From: Ptychodera flava
Lineage: Eukaryota > Hemichordata > Enteropneusta > Ptychoderidae
NCBI RefSeq assembly: GCF_041260155.1
Contig: NW_027248277.1
Coordinates: forward strand, 6,569,910-6,633,909
Length of the DNA stretch: 64,000 nucleotides
Direction of reading: 5' to 3'
Shown: positions 1 to 36,876 of the stretch, piece by piece
Layout: the number at the start of each line of letters is the position of its first letter
Position numbering within the stretch: position 1 is the first letter of the stretch
Program-made: the position numbers and the translations under genes
The notes under the pieces: generated by a model
The model's input: the letters and a program-made list of their open reading frames with translations, nothing else
Told to the model about the DNA's origin: nothing
Database searches by the model: none

Positions 1-9760
<9,760 letters not shown>

Positions 9761-9800
9761 ATTTTTGCCTCCTTAATATACCGTGTATGTCTGCCCTTTG

Positions 9801-9811
9801 TCCCTTATATA
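9801..9811 (-). promoter_or_regulatory. TATA box of carboxylesterase A
   Basis: On the minus strand TATATAAGGG lies about 41-51 bp upstream of the start ATG (9760), predicting a very short 5' UTR. The same motif stands at the same distance before copy B, and the 60 bp between motif and ATG are also conserved between the copies. Confidence 0.7.
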
Positions 9812-9819
9812 GGGTCAGA

Positions 9820-12800
9820 AACAGGTTACGCAGTCTTAGTTTTAGTGAATGCAAGAGCCCTCCACTCATACATGATTCGCAATTCATGACCCTCTCGTGC
9901 AGTGTGATTCCGTACATGCATGCGCGAAACTTTCATTCAAATATATACCTATTAAAATCAGCGAAAACATTCTTTTCCTCTAGCTCTGGACCTGCAAGAT
10001 TTCAAAATCATTGCCTCTGCCAATTTTGTATTTATTAGCTTTCTCGCCAAAGATATCAAGATGCCTATACCCAAGGTGAATCCATTCTTCGTAGTTAGGT
10101 ATCAGCATGGTTTTATTCCTTGATAAAAAATCATAAGACTACGGTAAATGTACAGTAAGCAATTTCAACGTGTTTTTTGTTTAGCTCAGGTTCCTGAAAC
10201 TGCCATATGGAGGATATCACATAATCATGTAATGTAGTTTTGAACGCCATCTTTCGTTCGTCTCATGTAGATCTTTGAATAGGCACATTTCGATAAAATA
10301 TAGACTAATGACGCTTTCTTTTTTGCTTTTAAGCACGACTTGGTTAATAAAACAGATATTTTGCATCATTATTTTGGCTATTATGTAGACCTCTGCTTCC
10401 CTGTTTCGGGAAAAAAATTGCAGAGGTTGAACGTCGTAGTTTGAACTCTTAGGTCTACACATTGGGGCTGATGTGCAGTGTCTCGGAAGCTGTTATCCGA
10501 TTGGTTGGCTGACTGAATTATACACTATAGACTCCCCGAGTAGCTGTGACTAGTGATAATCGACCAATGAGATATATCCTTGCTAGCCAGCTGCACACAT
10601 CAGCCAAATTCAGGGGGTTCGGGCACTCGCTCGTGTTCGGGGAACTACTCGACTCAGCGGAAAAAATCTTCGATCATATCTTGAGGGGAAGTATGTTGCC
10701 TGCGGTAACAACCTGTTAACTTCTTGAAGTATGTGTGCAGCAAAAGTTAATTCCATTGCGGTCGTCACTTGCGTCATGCCAAGCTTCAGAATGGCGCGTC
10801 TATGTCAGGAAATAGTCGCAAACAGAGCCAAAAGTTGCATATGCTAAAAGGGACCTGATCAATGGATGTTTCTCAGGACAGATAAGCAATTTATTACAGA
10901 CACAGATAATCGACAACATGGCAAAACTTTATTTGATGTACAATCTTTATTATTACAATGAAGATGAAAAGTCAATTAAAAAACTAGTATCCTGTATTTA
11001 TTCATTTATTCATTTATTTATTAATCAATTTATTTACTACAGTAAATTTAATTGTTTATTTATTTTTAACTTTATTTCTAAAATACCGAGCTGACAAGTT
11101 GGTGTAATCTTAAAACACAAGTACTAAAGGAAAAGTTGTTTTGAAATTTTTCCAATTAATATATTTCAACCTTTTAACTGACGACCAAGAAAGTAAAGAA
11201 TCTAGACGCCCTACAGAATCTCGGAAAGAGCAAAGACTGCGTGATGCGTACAGCCCTCAGTAGCAATGCAGCATAGGATGAACTTGTCCAAGTTGTAAAT
11301 ACGTTTGGGACAAAGTCAAGGAATATATAGCTTCAATGTAATTAGTGACTTTGGCAGTCTTTTATGAGTGGAAACTGACTTGTTTGTCTCTGATCAGTTG
11401 AATTATGCTTGTCTGTATCGCAATCTTTTCTCGGAGACTTTCGAATGATATATTCCCATAGTGTATGGGGTCAACGGAAGGGGAACCCCAAAAGCAGGCT
11501 TGGTAACCAAGTCTTACCCTTGTCGAGCGCACAGCGTAGCAAGAAGTAGAAATTTGGCAGGCAACCGACCAGAAGAGGACACTTTTTACGACATAAATCA
11601 TACCTGAAATGGGTTTAATCAAGGTTAAAATATGTTTCAGAAAAACAAAGAACAAAGAATTTTCTACAATTCCTGCTAGCCTGTTTTGATAATGAATTCA
11701 CCCGTTGTGCATGTTTAATTCTAAATGAAAGAGTTTTTGGCAGTGATAATGATTTGGGATCATTGAATTTGTGCAATTGTCAGTCAACGATCACGACTTA
11801 TGCACAAAATAAGAACAGTTGATATGACTGGTACAAGTGTACTGTCTGATAATTTCACATGATGAAAATCACGGTCATCATTGCGAAATTGATCTGCATG
11901 ATATATGAGTACGGGTCGAGTTTGAGGAATAAAATCGTATTATCGTTGCCTTCCAGCGAATAGATTCATCAGACTTGATATATAATGTACCCAAGGGAAC
12001 AGCAATTACTGTGTTGGTAGTATGTATACATGTTTATCAACGCAATCTTGGTAGCATTTATATTATGAGTATCAACGCAATCTGTGCGTGGTTTATGAAG
12101 GAAAATGTGTGGTTTTCTCACAATAATGAGAAATTATCTGTATTATAATAACCAACAAAAATAATTTAAGAAATTCAAATTGTTTTAATATGTTTATAAT
12201 ATTTAAATGCTGATATACAGCTGTCATATTCAAATTATCCAAATAAGCCCATAAACAATTTAATGGCAAAGTATACTTTCTAAACTGCCTTTAGCAAAAT
12301 CTTAGCAAATACAAGTTCAAATCGAATGTTGAGTTTTCATGAAAAAGGGTATACAGCTGACCGCCACTTTGAAACTATGCAAAATATACCTTGTAAAATA
12401 CTTAGTTCGTGCCACTAGACACACAGCTCTCGACTTGAAACTCAAAAAGTTAATATCAGACACGTTACTGTTTTATGTTGGAGTCTTTTGCGTACTTTCT
12501 GCTTCATCTTCATCTGCGAAACACTTCATGTCAGGATCTACAAATGATGAAGAACAAGACAGTGGCGTTGAGATGCTTACCGTGACTGAGCATGCGCACA
12601 ACAATGAAGTAAAGCAGAGACAATATTGAAGCACTTATCAGAATAAAATTTATGCGAGTACATTTCTAGATAAAATCGTTATTATCTTAGATTATTATCC
12701 TAAAGAGCAAACTGAGAATAAAAAGTCAGTAAGTCATCATGCTAGGCTTAGAATGGAAAATGCAAAATTGCAAAGATATATGAGTTAGTCCAAATTTCCC

Positions 12801-13259
12801 GACAATTAAAATCAACCAAATGTCTCCTAGCCATGATGTGTCAGGAACATTATTTAGTTTCAAGGTCACAGAAAAATGACTGTAAAATTTAATTGACTAG
12901 AAAAAGTCCCAAATAATCTAATAGTCGCAATGATTCAGAGGACTCAACAGTTATTCAAATAAGTGTGTGCGACATTATTACCAAGCCTAAGAAAGCCGGC
13001 TGAAGGCAGTGATATTGATAAGGAGTTAATGCTGGTTGGTGAATTCTCCTGATTATTTAAAGCACCAGCAGCTGTCACTTTTCGAAGTGCCTTTCAAACT
13101 TATTAATTTTTGATGTTAATCATAATATATTGTTCTATTCCAAAAAGCATGTTGACATACACAATTGTCGCCACGTTGGCAAGCTAAACAGGGAGAGTTT
13201 TCGCATGAATTGTCGTATCAAACAAAAAAGTAACAGCTACCGATTGTTCGATTTAAGTA
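9820..13259. other. Intergenic region between carboxylesterases A and B
   Basis: No convincing gene. The first 1.7 kb (to about 11.5 kb) is paralogous to 29.3-32.87 kb. The best-kept block is 10480-10720. Short TTTATT-rich stretches occur near 11.0 kb. The 11.16-11.5 kb block is shared with 32.49-32.85 kb but does not keep a common reading frame, so it looks non-coding. A 96-codon plus-strand frame at 12339-12629 has no recognisable features. Between 11.7 and 13.2 kb nothing further is seen. Confidence 0.6.
10480..10720. promoter_or_regulatory. Block upstream of copy A conserved with copy B, with facing CCAAT motifs
   Basis: About 90% identical by eye to 29890-30155. It has an inverted CCAAT (GATTGGTTGG) and a direct one (CGACCAATGAG) about 60 bp apart, 0.7 kb upstream of the gene. 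A regulatory role is inference; simple recent duplication could explain the identity. Confidence 0.3.
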
Positions 13260-29266
<16,007 letters not shown>

Positions 29267-29310
29267 GTTTTGTCTCCGTCTTTTATACCGTGCATGTCTG
29301 CCCTTTGTCC

Positions 29311-29320
29311 CTTATATAAG
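29311..29320 (-). promoter_or_regulatory. TATA box of carboxylesterase B
   Basis: Minus-strand CTTATATAAG about 45-54 bp upstream of the ATG at 29266, matching the TATA motif of copy A in sequence and spacing. A second, nearer GTATAAAAG lies at about 29280. Confidence 0.7.
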
Positions 29321-31064
29321 GTCAGAAATGGGTCACGCATTCTCAGTGTTAGTGAATGCAAAGGCCGTCTACTCATACGTGATTCGTAAGTCATGTCTCT
29401 CTCGTGCAGTGCTATTCCGTTTACCCGGTCCGTTTATCATGCATGTGCGAAACTTGCATTCATTTATGAAACCATTCTTCGTTGTTGGGTATCAGCATGG
29501 TTTATAATATCCCTTGATGAAAAGTTATAAGAGAACGGTAAGAGTACAATAGGCATTTTAAACGTTTTCTTTTTTCGTTGAGCTCTGGCTCCTGGAACTG
29601 TCATATGAAGGATATACACATCATTACTACTGTAGTTTTTTGACCGCCCTCTTTCGTTCGCCTCATGTAGATGTTTGATCAGGCACATTTCGATAAAATA
29701 TACACTAATGGCCCTTTTTGCCTTGCTGCACAACTTTGCTAATCACTTTGTAAAAAACACAGATATTTTTCACCAGTATTTTTTGCTAGTATGTAGACCT
29801 CTGCTCCCCTCCCCCGATTATTGGGGAAAAAAATTGCAGAGGTTGAGCGTCGTTGTTCGAACTCTTAGGTTTACACATTCGGGCTAATGTGCAGTGTCTC
29901 GGAAACTGTTATCCAATTGGTTGGCTGACTGAATTATACACTATAGACTCCCTGGGTAGCTGTGAATAGTGACAATCGACCAATCAGATATAACCTTCCT
30001 AGCCAGGTGCACGCATCAGCAGCCAAATTCAGGGGATTCGGGCACTCGCTCGTGTTCAGGGAACTACTCGACTCAGCGGGAAAAAAATCTTCGATCACAT
30101 CTTGAAAGGGAGTATATTGCAGGCGGTAACAACCTGTTAACTTCTTGAAGTATGTGTGCACCAAAAATTAATTCCATTGCGGTCACAACGGGCGTTATGC
30201 CAAGCTTCAGAATGGCGCGTCCATGCCCGGAAATAATCGCAAACAGAGCCAATATTTGCAGACGCTGAAAGGAAGCTGATCAATGGATGCTTCTCAAGAC
30301 AGATAGGCAATTTATTACAGATATGGAAATTGACAATATGGCAAAACTTTATTTGATGTACGACCTGGATTAGTACAAGGTCGATTATTAATCAAATTAA
30401 AAGTTATTATCATTTATGTATTTATTTATTCATTTATTTGTTCATCAATTCATTTACTAAAGTAAATTTAATTGCTCATTTATTTAAAGTTTATTGCTAA
30501 AATATCAAATTGAAAGGCATGCGCTCAATAAAACAACCAAAAGAAATATTTAGAATATATTGTTTTTTTGGTTTTTTTTTCACTTATCGACTTGTCGAGA
30601 AATGTCGATAAAATATATTGGTAAAAGTCGACAAAGAAACAAAAAATATAACAATCACAAAAAAAACCACGAAATCAGAATTTGAAAAGAATTCAGCAAA
30701 TACATCGTTCAACAGAAGCTTCCGTTGGTAAGACATAAAAATTAAAGATCTAAGAACTATTCTTCAATCTGTGTTCCGCTTTGGTTTAAATGCTGATTCA
30801 AAACTTCTGTTGTTACGAGGGAAACAACTCAGAATGCGGTTTCCCGCTATCAATCGTACCGTTATTTCCTAGGGTTGCATCATTTGTCGACTTTCAGTAA
30901 ATAAAATGTCGGTACGATACTGTGAAATTAAAATATAAAGAAATCAGCTGAATTCAAACGAGGAATGAGGCATGTCAACAACATGCAGTTTTAAGCCAAG
31001 TTCACGATAAGTTGGTGCGATCTTAAAACACAAGTAGTTAAGAAAAACTTGTCATTTAATGTTT

Positions 31065-31770
31065 AATATTATATAGGGCTCAGCCCTTGGTGTCGCGCCA
31101 GGGGTTAAGATTGGCAATGTTATTTGTATTGATTCATGATAAACTGTAATTGTTACTTCATAAACGTTTATATGACAACTATGCCCACTTTCCCTATGAT
31201 GAAAGCAGTTCACGTACGTACACGACGTCAAACCCTGCAGCAGGGCAGGTATAGATTTTCTGTAGCGTGTAAAAATTTTGGCAAAATTGGCAATTTTTAC
31301 AATGATAACAGCCTATTGCGTTAAACAAGGGACGTATTATGCAATCATTATCATTGCAATGGTAACCGCACTGCCCACCTTCCACTTGCAAGCTGAAAAC
31401 TATAGCGTTCCGTCTAAAAACCGGCAATTTTTGAATCTAATTATTGACACAGGGGGCGCTCTTCTATAATTCAATCCCAGCATTCTTTGCGTATGCCCCC
31501 GTTCATATGCACGACAGTTTTCTCCCTTTATCTATATTAACGATATTCTGTATCAGCGACAAGGTGCATAATAACATTTACTGGCTTATAAAAGAGGTAT
31601 ATTTTATAAAAGGCATGTTATATAATAGTAATTTGTTTCGTATTTGTTTATTTACGAGTACTCAAAAAAAAAAACATGGCGGCGCCCATGAAAGAAGGGT
31701 ACACTTCCGGTTACTCGCATAGTATATTATGAATAAGCGCATGCGTAGTCAGTAAGCCGCTGGCGCGACT
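31065..31770. mobile_element. Tandem 706-bp element, copy 1
   Basis: Starts AATATTATATAGGGCTCAGCCC, in which GGGCT/AGCCC can pair; the main body starts with GTCGCGCCAGGGG and ends CCGCTGGCGCGACT, forming short imperfect inverted repeats. No protein family is recognised in its short frames. Near the right end are ATGGCGGC (YY1-like, 31676), CTTCCGGT (ETS-like, 31704) and GCGCATGCG (NRF1-like, 31737). Absent from the corresponding region upstream of copy A. Confidence 0.65.
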
Positions 31771-32482
31771 AATATTATATAGGGCTCAGCCCTTGGTGTC
31801 GCGCCAGGGGTTATTAAAGATTGGCAATGTTATTTGTATTGATTCATGATAAACTGTAATTGTTACTTCATAAACGTTTATATGACAACTATGCCCAGTT
31901 TCCCTCTGATGAAAGCAGTTCACGTACGTACACGACGTCAAACCCTGCAGCAGGGCAGGTATAGATTTTCTGTAGCGTGTAAAAATTTTGGACAAAAATT
32001 GGCAATTTTTACAATGATAACAGCCTATTGCGATAAACAAGGGACGTATTATGCAATCATTATCATTGCAATGGTAACCGCACTGCCCACCTTCCACTTG
32101 CAAGCTGAAAACTATAGCGTTCCGTCTAAAAACTGGCAATTTTTGAATCTAATTATTGACACAGGGGGCGCTCTTCTATAATTCAATCCCAGCATTCTTT
32201 GCGTATGCCCCCGTTCATATGCACGACAGTTTTCTCCCTTTATCTATATTAACGATATTTTGTATCAGCGACAAGGTGCATAATAACATTTACTGGCTAA
32301 TAAAGAGGTATATTTTATAAAAGGCATGTTATATAATAGTAATTTGTTTCGTTTTTGTTTATTTACGAGTACTCAAAAAAAAACAAACATGGCGGCGCCC
32401 ATGAAAGAAGGGTACACTTCCGGTTACTCGCATAGTATATTATGATAAGCGCATGCGTAGTCAGTAAGCCGCTGGCGCGACT
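31771..32482. mobile_element. Tandem 712-bp element, copy 2
   Basis: Direct repeat of 31065-31770 with only scattered differences, including the YY1-like (32389), ETS-like (32417) and NRF1-like (32449) motifs. A recent tandem duplication. Confidence 0.7.
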
Positions 32483-33486
32483 ATTAATACCTTTCAACTG
32501 GCGACCAAGCAACTGAAGAATCTTGACGCCCTACACACTCTCGGAAAATTTTATTCTAGAATCTCCGAGCAAAGGCTGGGCGATGCGTACAACAGCAATG
32601 CAGCCTTGGATCAACTGATCCAAGTTGTAAATACGTTTTGAGACAAAGTCAAGGAATGTATAGCTTCAAGATAATTAGTGATTTCGCTTTATTTTCTTAT
32701 AAATGCGTGGAAACTGTCTTTTATGTCTCTGACCAGTCGAACTGTGCTTGATTGTATTACCATCTTTACTCCGAGACTTTTGAATGATATATCAACATTG
32801 TGTATGGGGTCAATGGGAGGGGAACCCTAACTGCGGGTTCGGTCACAGGTTATCGTAACGTTGCTTGTATAGTCGTTCGAGGCGGGCGGCCGCGGGTCGC
32901 CGTTTAGACAACGCGGCGATCAGTACTTCGCAATCCTTGCAATGATGTAGCCAGCAAGTTCAAAACTAGTTACCGGAGCTATTCTCCAATACTAAAATCA
33001 CCGGAGGAGTCTTCAACTTTACATTCAACATCGTGGCCACAGGGAACAACTCTGAACAGCGTCTTTCTTCGCCAGCTGTCCGTGCACCACCGTGTTTAAC
33101 CATAGATCTGACAGCAGTACCGTCTAATTTCGTGCACAATTTTGAAGTTTCAGTCATTCGAATTTTTACTACAGTTGATTTTGTTACTCTAAATACCAAT
33201 TTTGTTCACATGTATTAAAAATATTTAAGATTTCTGTCATGAAACGTCTTTGTTTGTGTCTGTTTTTGTTGTCTTAGTCAAGACGGAAATACAGTGCTGT
33301 GACTCGGTACACTGCATCAAATATTTGCATATGTATAGTAGAAAGTTTCCCTTAGCCAATCAGTGAGCTCATAGCTGATGAAAAGTTCAATGACAGCATA
33401 TCAATGCACACTATATAGAATCTATATGCAATCAGGCCGTATCGCGATTACCTTTTTTTTGACTGCTCTCGATAAAATCGGGGAAT

Positions 33487-33690
33487 ATATAATAACAGAA
33501 CCCATGGCCTTGGAGGGCGCTCTCTGGCGTTCCGAAGGTATTTCCATTGGGATATACCGTGCATTCTGCCAGTACTTTTCCTCGGTTCGCTCTGAAAAGT
33601 ATTGGCGGCAGAATACACCGTATTCCTCGGGAAATACCTTCGGAACGCCACAGAGTGCCCTCCTAGGCCATGCGGTTCTGTCATATTATT
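33487..33690. mobile_element. Long palindromic MITE, complete copy (gene C flank)
   Basis: Arms of about 95-100 bp, including CAGAACC, GGCGTTCCGAAGGTATTTCC and the ATTCTGCC/GGCAGAAT pair, around a short centre. The gene D flank keeps only one arm (51958-52075). Confidence 0.8.
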
Positions 33691-33879
33691 CTACTTTGGC
33701 AACTAGACCTGTACCTGACGTGGATAAATTGGGCCTTTGTCTATTTTGCATCCTGTTTTACCTGTTCTTTTTCCAATATTTTCATGGTACCATGACAGCA
33801 ATAAATAATAAATGTTACATAGGACAGATGTAAATAAATAAAAGTCTGTAACAATATTTACAAAATATATATCCGTAAC

Positions 33880-33885
33880 TTTATT
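33880..33885 (-). terminator. Putative polyadenylation signal, gene C
   Basis: Minus-strand AATAAA in a 21-bp context conserved with 52265-52270 downstream of gene D. Using it would give gene C a 3' UTR of about 3 kb because of the insertion at about 34172-36790. Confidence 0.3.
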
Positions 33886-34171
33886 CCTTCTCTGATATAA
33901 ATCATAAAACAAGCAGGGTTAAACTGACAAAATTGTGATTGAACAAATTACAACAACTCTTATTTGTTTAGGAACTAAACAAAAATAATTTTTCAAGAAT
34001 TGGACGCAATATCGAAATAGAAAAAGTATGAAAACACTTAAAAGAAACTACCCAAGTCTTATTCGTGTTTTCAAACAAGCGATGTCATAAAAGTAAAGTA
34101 AAACTTACACGTATCTGGTTTACACGCTTGAAACTTAAAAAAACTGACGTTAAGAAAACTAAATCATAGCT

Positions 34172-36790
34172 TTACTCATGAACAACGATAGCACCAGGTA
34201 TACACATCACCTGCCAGCTTTAACAAGTGTAACGCATATCTCAGTGTTGACAACATGATTGTGACATGTTCTGCATCACAATCAATGTTTCTACAAAGGG
34301 TAACTTTATCACAGTGATGTTTCAGGGACAATACAGTGTAAGTTTGAATTTTATTACACTGCATAAAAACCCTATAATACTTACTGTATTAACATGGATT
34401 ATTGCCTGTATTTTAGCTGAAGAGTGCATATACAGATAAATACAGCCAAGAATTCATTTTTTGTATTCAGCAAGCCTGTATTCATGTGGATTCATGTGAA
34501 TTCACGTGTATTATACTATAATACAGGCAACTCATTAATGTGAATTTATCTGAATTATTGGGTTTTCATGCAGTGTTATTTGCCTTCTCTTCATTCCAGT
34601 AAACATTTATATTACCTTTTACCTCTCCCTGAACATTGTTGAAATATAAAATAGTACCATTGCATACAATATGTAAAAAGTAAAATATGTAAAGTCATTG
34701 TTGACACATTTATTGAATCCAAACTTGACTGTGTTAAAAAAGGCTGTAAATCACAAAAAAACATGCAAATTCGATAAGTACTGATCTACGTGTTGCAGAC
34801 AGAAAGTCTTGTTATCATTTTTGAGAGCTTACAACTATTTTCCGATATCAGCAGCACAAAAACTTACTTTGACTTATAGAACAAAATCTCATAAAGGTAA
34901 ATATAAACATAACAGATCCCGAGTAAACTACTTCTTTGTACTTGATTTGTTCATTCAAAGAACAATTTCAATGAAATCGAGTAAAGGATATACTTAAACG
35001 GAAGTTCTGGAAAGCTGAATAGCTTAAAATGATCACTTAATATTCAAAATATTATTATGTATAAATAAATATGGTTGGCATATTAACTCTCCCCCTAAAG
35101 AATCACAAAACAAAAAACAGGCAAATATACACACATTTACAATGAGTCTACCTTAAGGCTATTTTAAGTAGTAAAACAATGTTCGTGGCGAATGCTAGCG
35201 TCAAAATATAGCTGTAATGATGATCAACATAACATTGTTTATTCTGGATGCTTATTTTATGATTCCTAAGGTTTAGTGGCTATACCTGTATGTATTAAGA
35301 ACTGCAGCGTGTGGTATAGGAACATTTAGTACGTTTTCATTATAACAAATCACCTGTAAAGACTAGAATCCTACTGGAAAGTTTGACTCTTCACATGATA
35401 TCTAATGATCCAATTAAACGATTGACTGTGTACCCCAACTTTCTGTTATGATAACCACAGCATGGCTAAGTTGTATTTAATGTGAGCAGTTAAATCCCTT
35501 CAAGTTCATATTGACTCATCATATAAGTAAATATAACGTAAGGGTTATATACCAGTGCTCATACTTGCTGACACTACAGTTTTTGGAAAGGTTGCTGCAC
35601 CTCAGCTAGACATAGCTTGATGAAACTGTCCGAGAATTACTACCCCTCAATGAAAAGAAACTTTCACAAAATATTATCATGCAAAAAATCGGATTCACAC
35701 AAATTTCAAAACGTAGCAGTTTCTGTGCGAGGACAATAAACATGTTCATGAAACTATGATAGCGTTACTGTGGCCGTTTACTGTGCGATACACCTTTCCC
35801 TACTTTAGCCTTGGATGCTGCATATATAATACAATCGTATCTCATGGCAATGAAAATAAAGAAGCAATGTTTGCTCAAATTTTCTTAAAGAAAACATTGA
35901 TAATTTCTCTCCATAACAAATATTTAAATAAATGGTAGTAGTCCAGATGAGAAGCGTTCCAAATTAAAGTACAGAAATACATTAGCAAATTTACGATTTA
36001 ACAAATGTAATTAATTAGTCAGTTAGAACATGTTCTTAGGTAATAAAAATACAGCAATTATACGGTGTCGCTCAAATTTGATCAGAATTGGTATATACCA
36101 GTATGGTTATCAAAGATCAACAATAAATATTGTTTCTATCTGTCCATCAGTGCTAGAAAATTCTAGGTTAATGTTATGACATTGATTTCTGCACAGTACA
36201 ACCAGAAAAACAACAAGAAATATTTAAACCAGAAAAAAAAAGAATGACAAAAGTAAATAAGGTCTGAAACTTTCGGTACTGGATTTCAACTTTAGCAATA
36301 TGCACAGCACTACAGCTAGCCCCTCTTAGTTTGAGCATAGACAGTCTTCCCCCCTCTACTGTCTATGGTTTGAGCAGGTCTGTTAATATGTAACAGTTCA
36401 TAAACAATGACAGGAAATGACTCAAGCCTGTTTCAGTCACTGGCATGCCATCACTCCTGCACGTTTGCAGGATTTCCCTTTCTCTTACCTCATTAGCACA
36501 TTTTTGACAACGACATGTTCATTTGAACAAATTCACATCTCAACCCCTGCATCTACCTGTACACCAAATACTGAGATTATAGCTTTGGCGGTATGGGAGC
36601 CTTTGTGTGTGACGGACATACATCCGCACATACATACCAACAAACATACATACATACAGACGCCACCGACTCATCATATAAGCCCCTTTTGGTATTTATA
36701 TACAAAACCAAATATGAACTAAAATGGGTTTCACAACGAAAATGAGTCACTCTGAGAGTCTACAAAAATTGTCATCACAGAAATGCCTCA
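34172..36790. other. 2.6-kb insertion downstream of gene C, absent from gene D
   Basis: Gene D continues from the flank at 52640 straight into the sequence matching 36795, so this segment is extra in C (or deleted in D). It holds a MITE (34357-34575), a piece related to 27850-27960 (about 36480-36590) and short CATA repeats. No gene seen. Confidence 0.6.
34357..34575. mobile_element. MITE with 16-bp inverted repeats and TTA flanks
   Basis: 219 bp bounded by CACTGCATAAAAACCC and GGGTTTTCATGCAGTG (15 of 16 paired), with TTA on each side (34354-34356 and 34576-34578). A 3-bp TTA duplication suits PIF/Harbinger, but the family is not certain. Confidence 0.65.
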
Positions 36791-36876
36791 AACCACTAAA
36801 TATTCTTTCCATGGAGGATACACACTTGCAATTTGGATGCAATATTTCAGTTTTTCATCTGAAAGGGGTAGTAGAA

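Larger units (their letters stand above)
29330..32890. other. Region upstream of carboxylesterase B, to the edge of the first duplication
   Basis: Paralogous to 9.8-11.5 kb except for two insertions: about 30510-31008 (no family recognised, several GTCGA motifs) and the tandem elements at 31065-32482. Similarity to the carboxylesterase unit stops at about 32870. A short GC-rich stretch containing GCGGCCGC (32875-32920) follows, and similarity to the gene D flank (51370 onward) begins. Confidence 0.6.

Noticed and set aside
11362-11655. 97-codon minus frame in a block shared with 32.65-32.87 kb
   Set aside because: The shared block does not preserve the reading frame, so it is more likely UTR or other non-coding DNA.
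31136-31324. Short frames in both tandem 706-712-bp elements
   Set aside because: No recognisable domain; the frames end at different places in the two copies.
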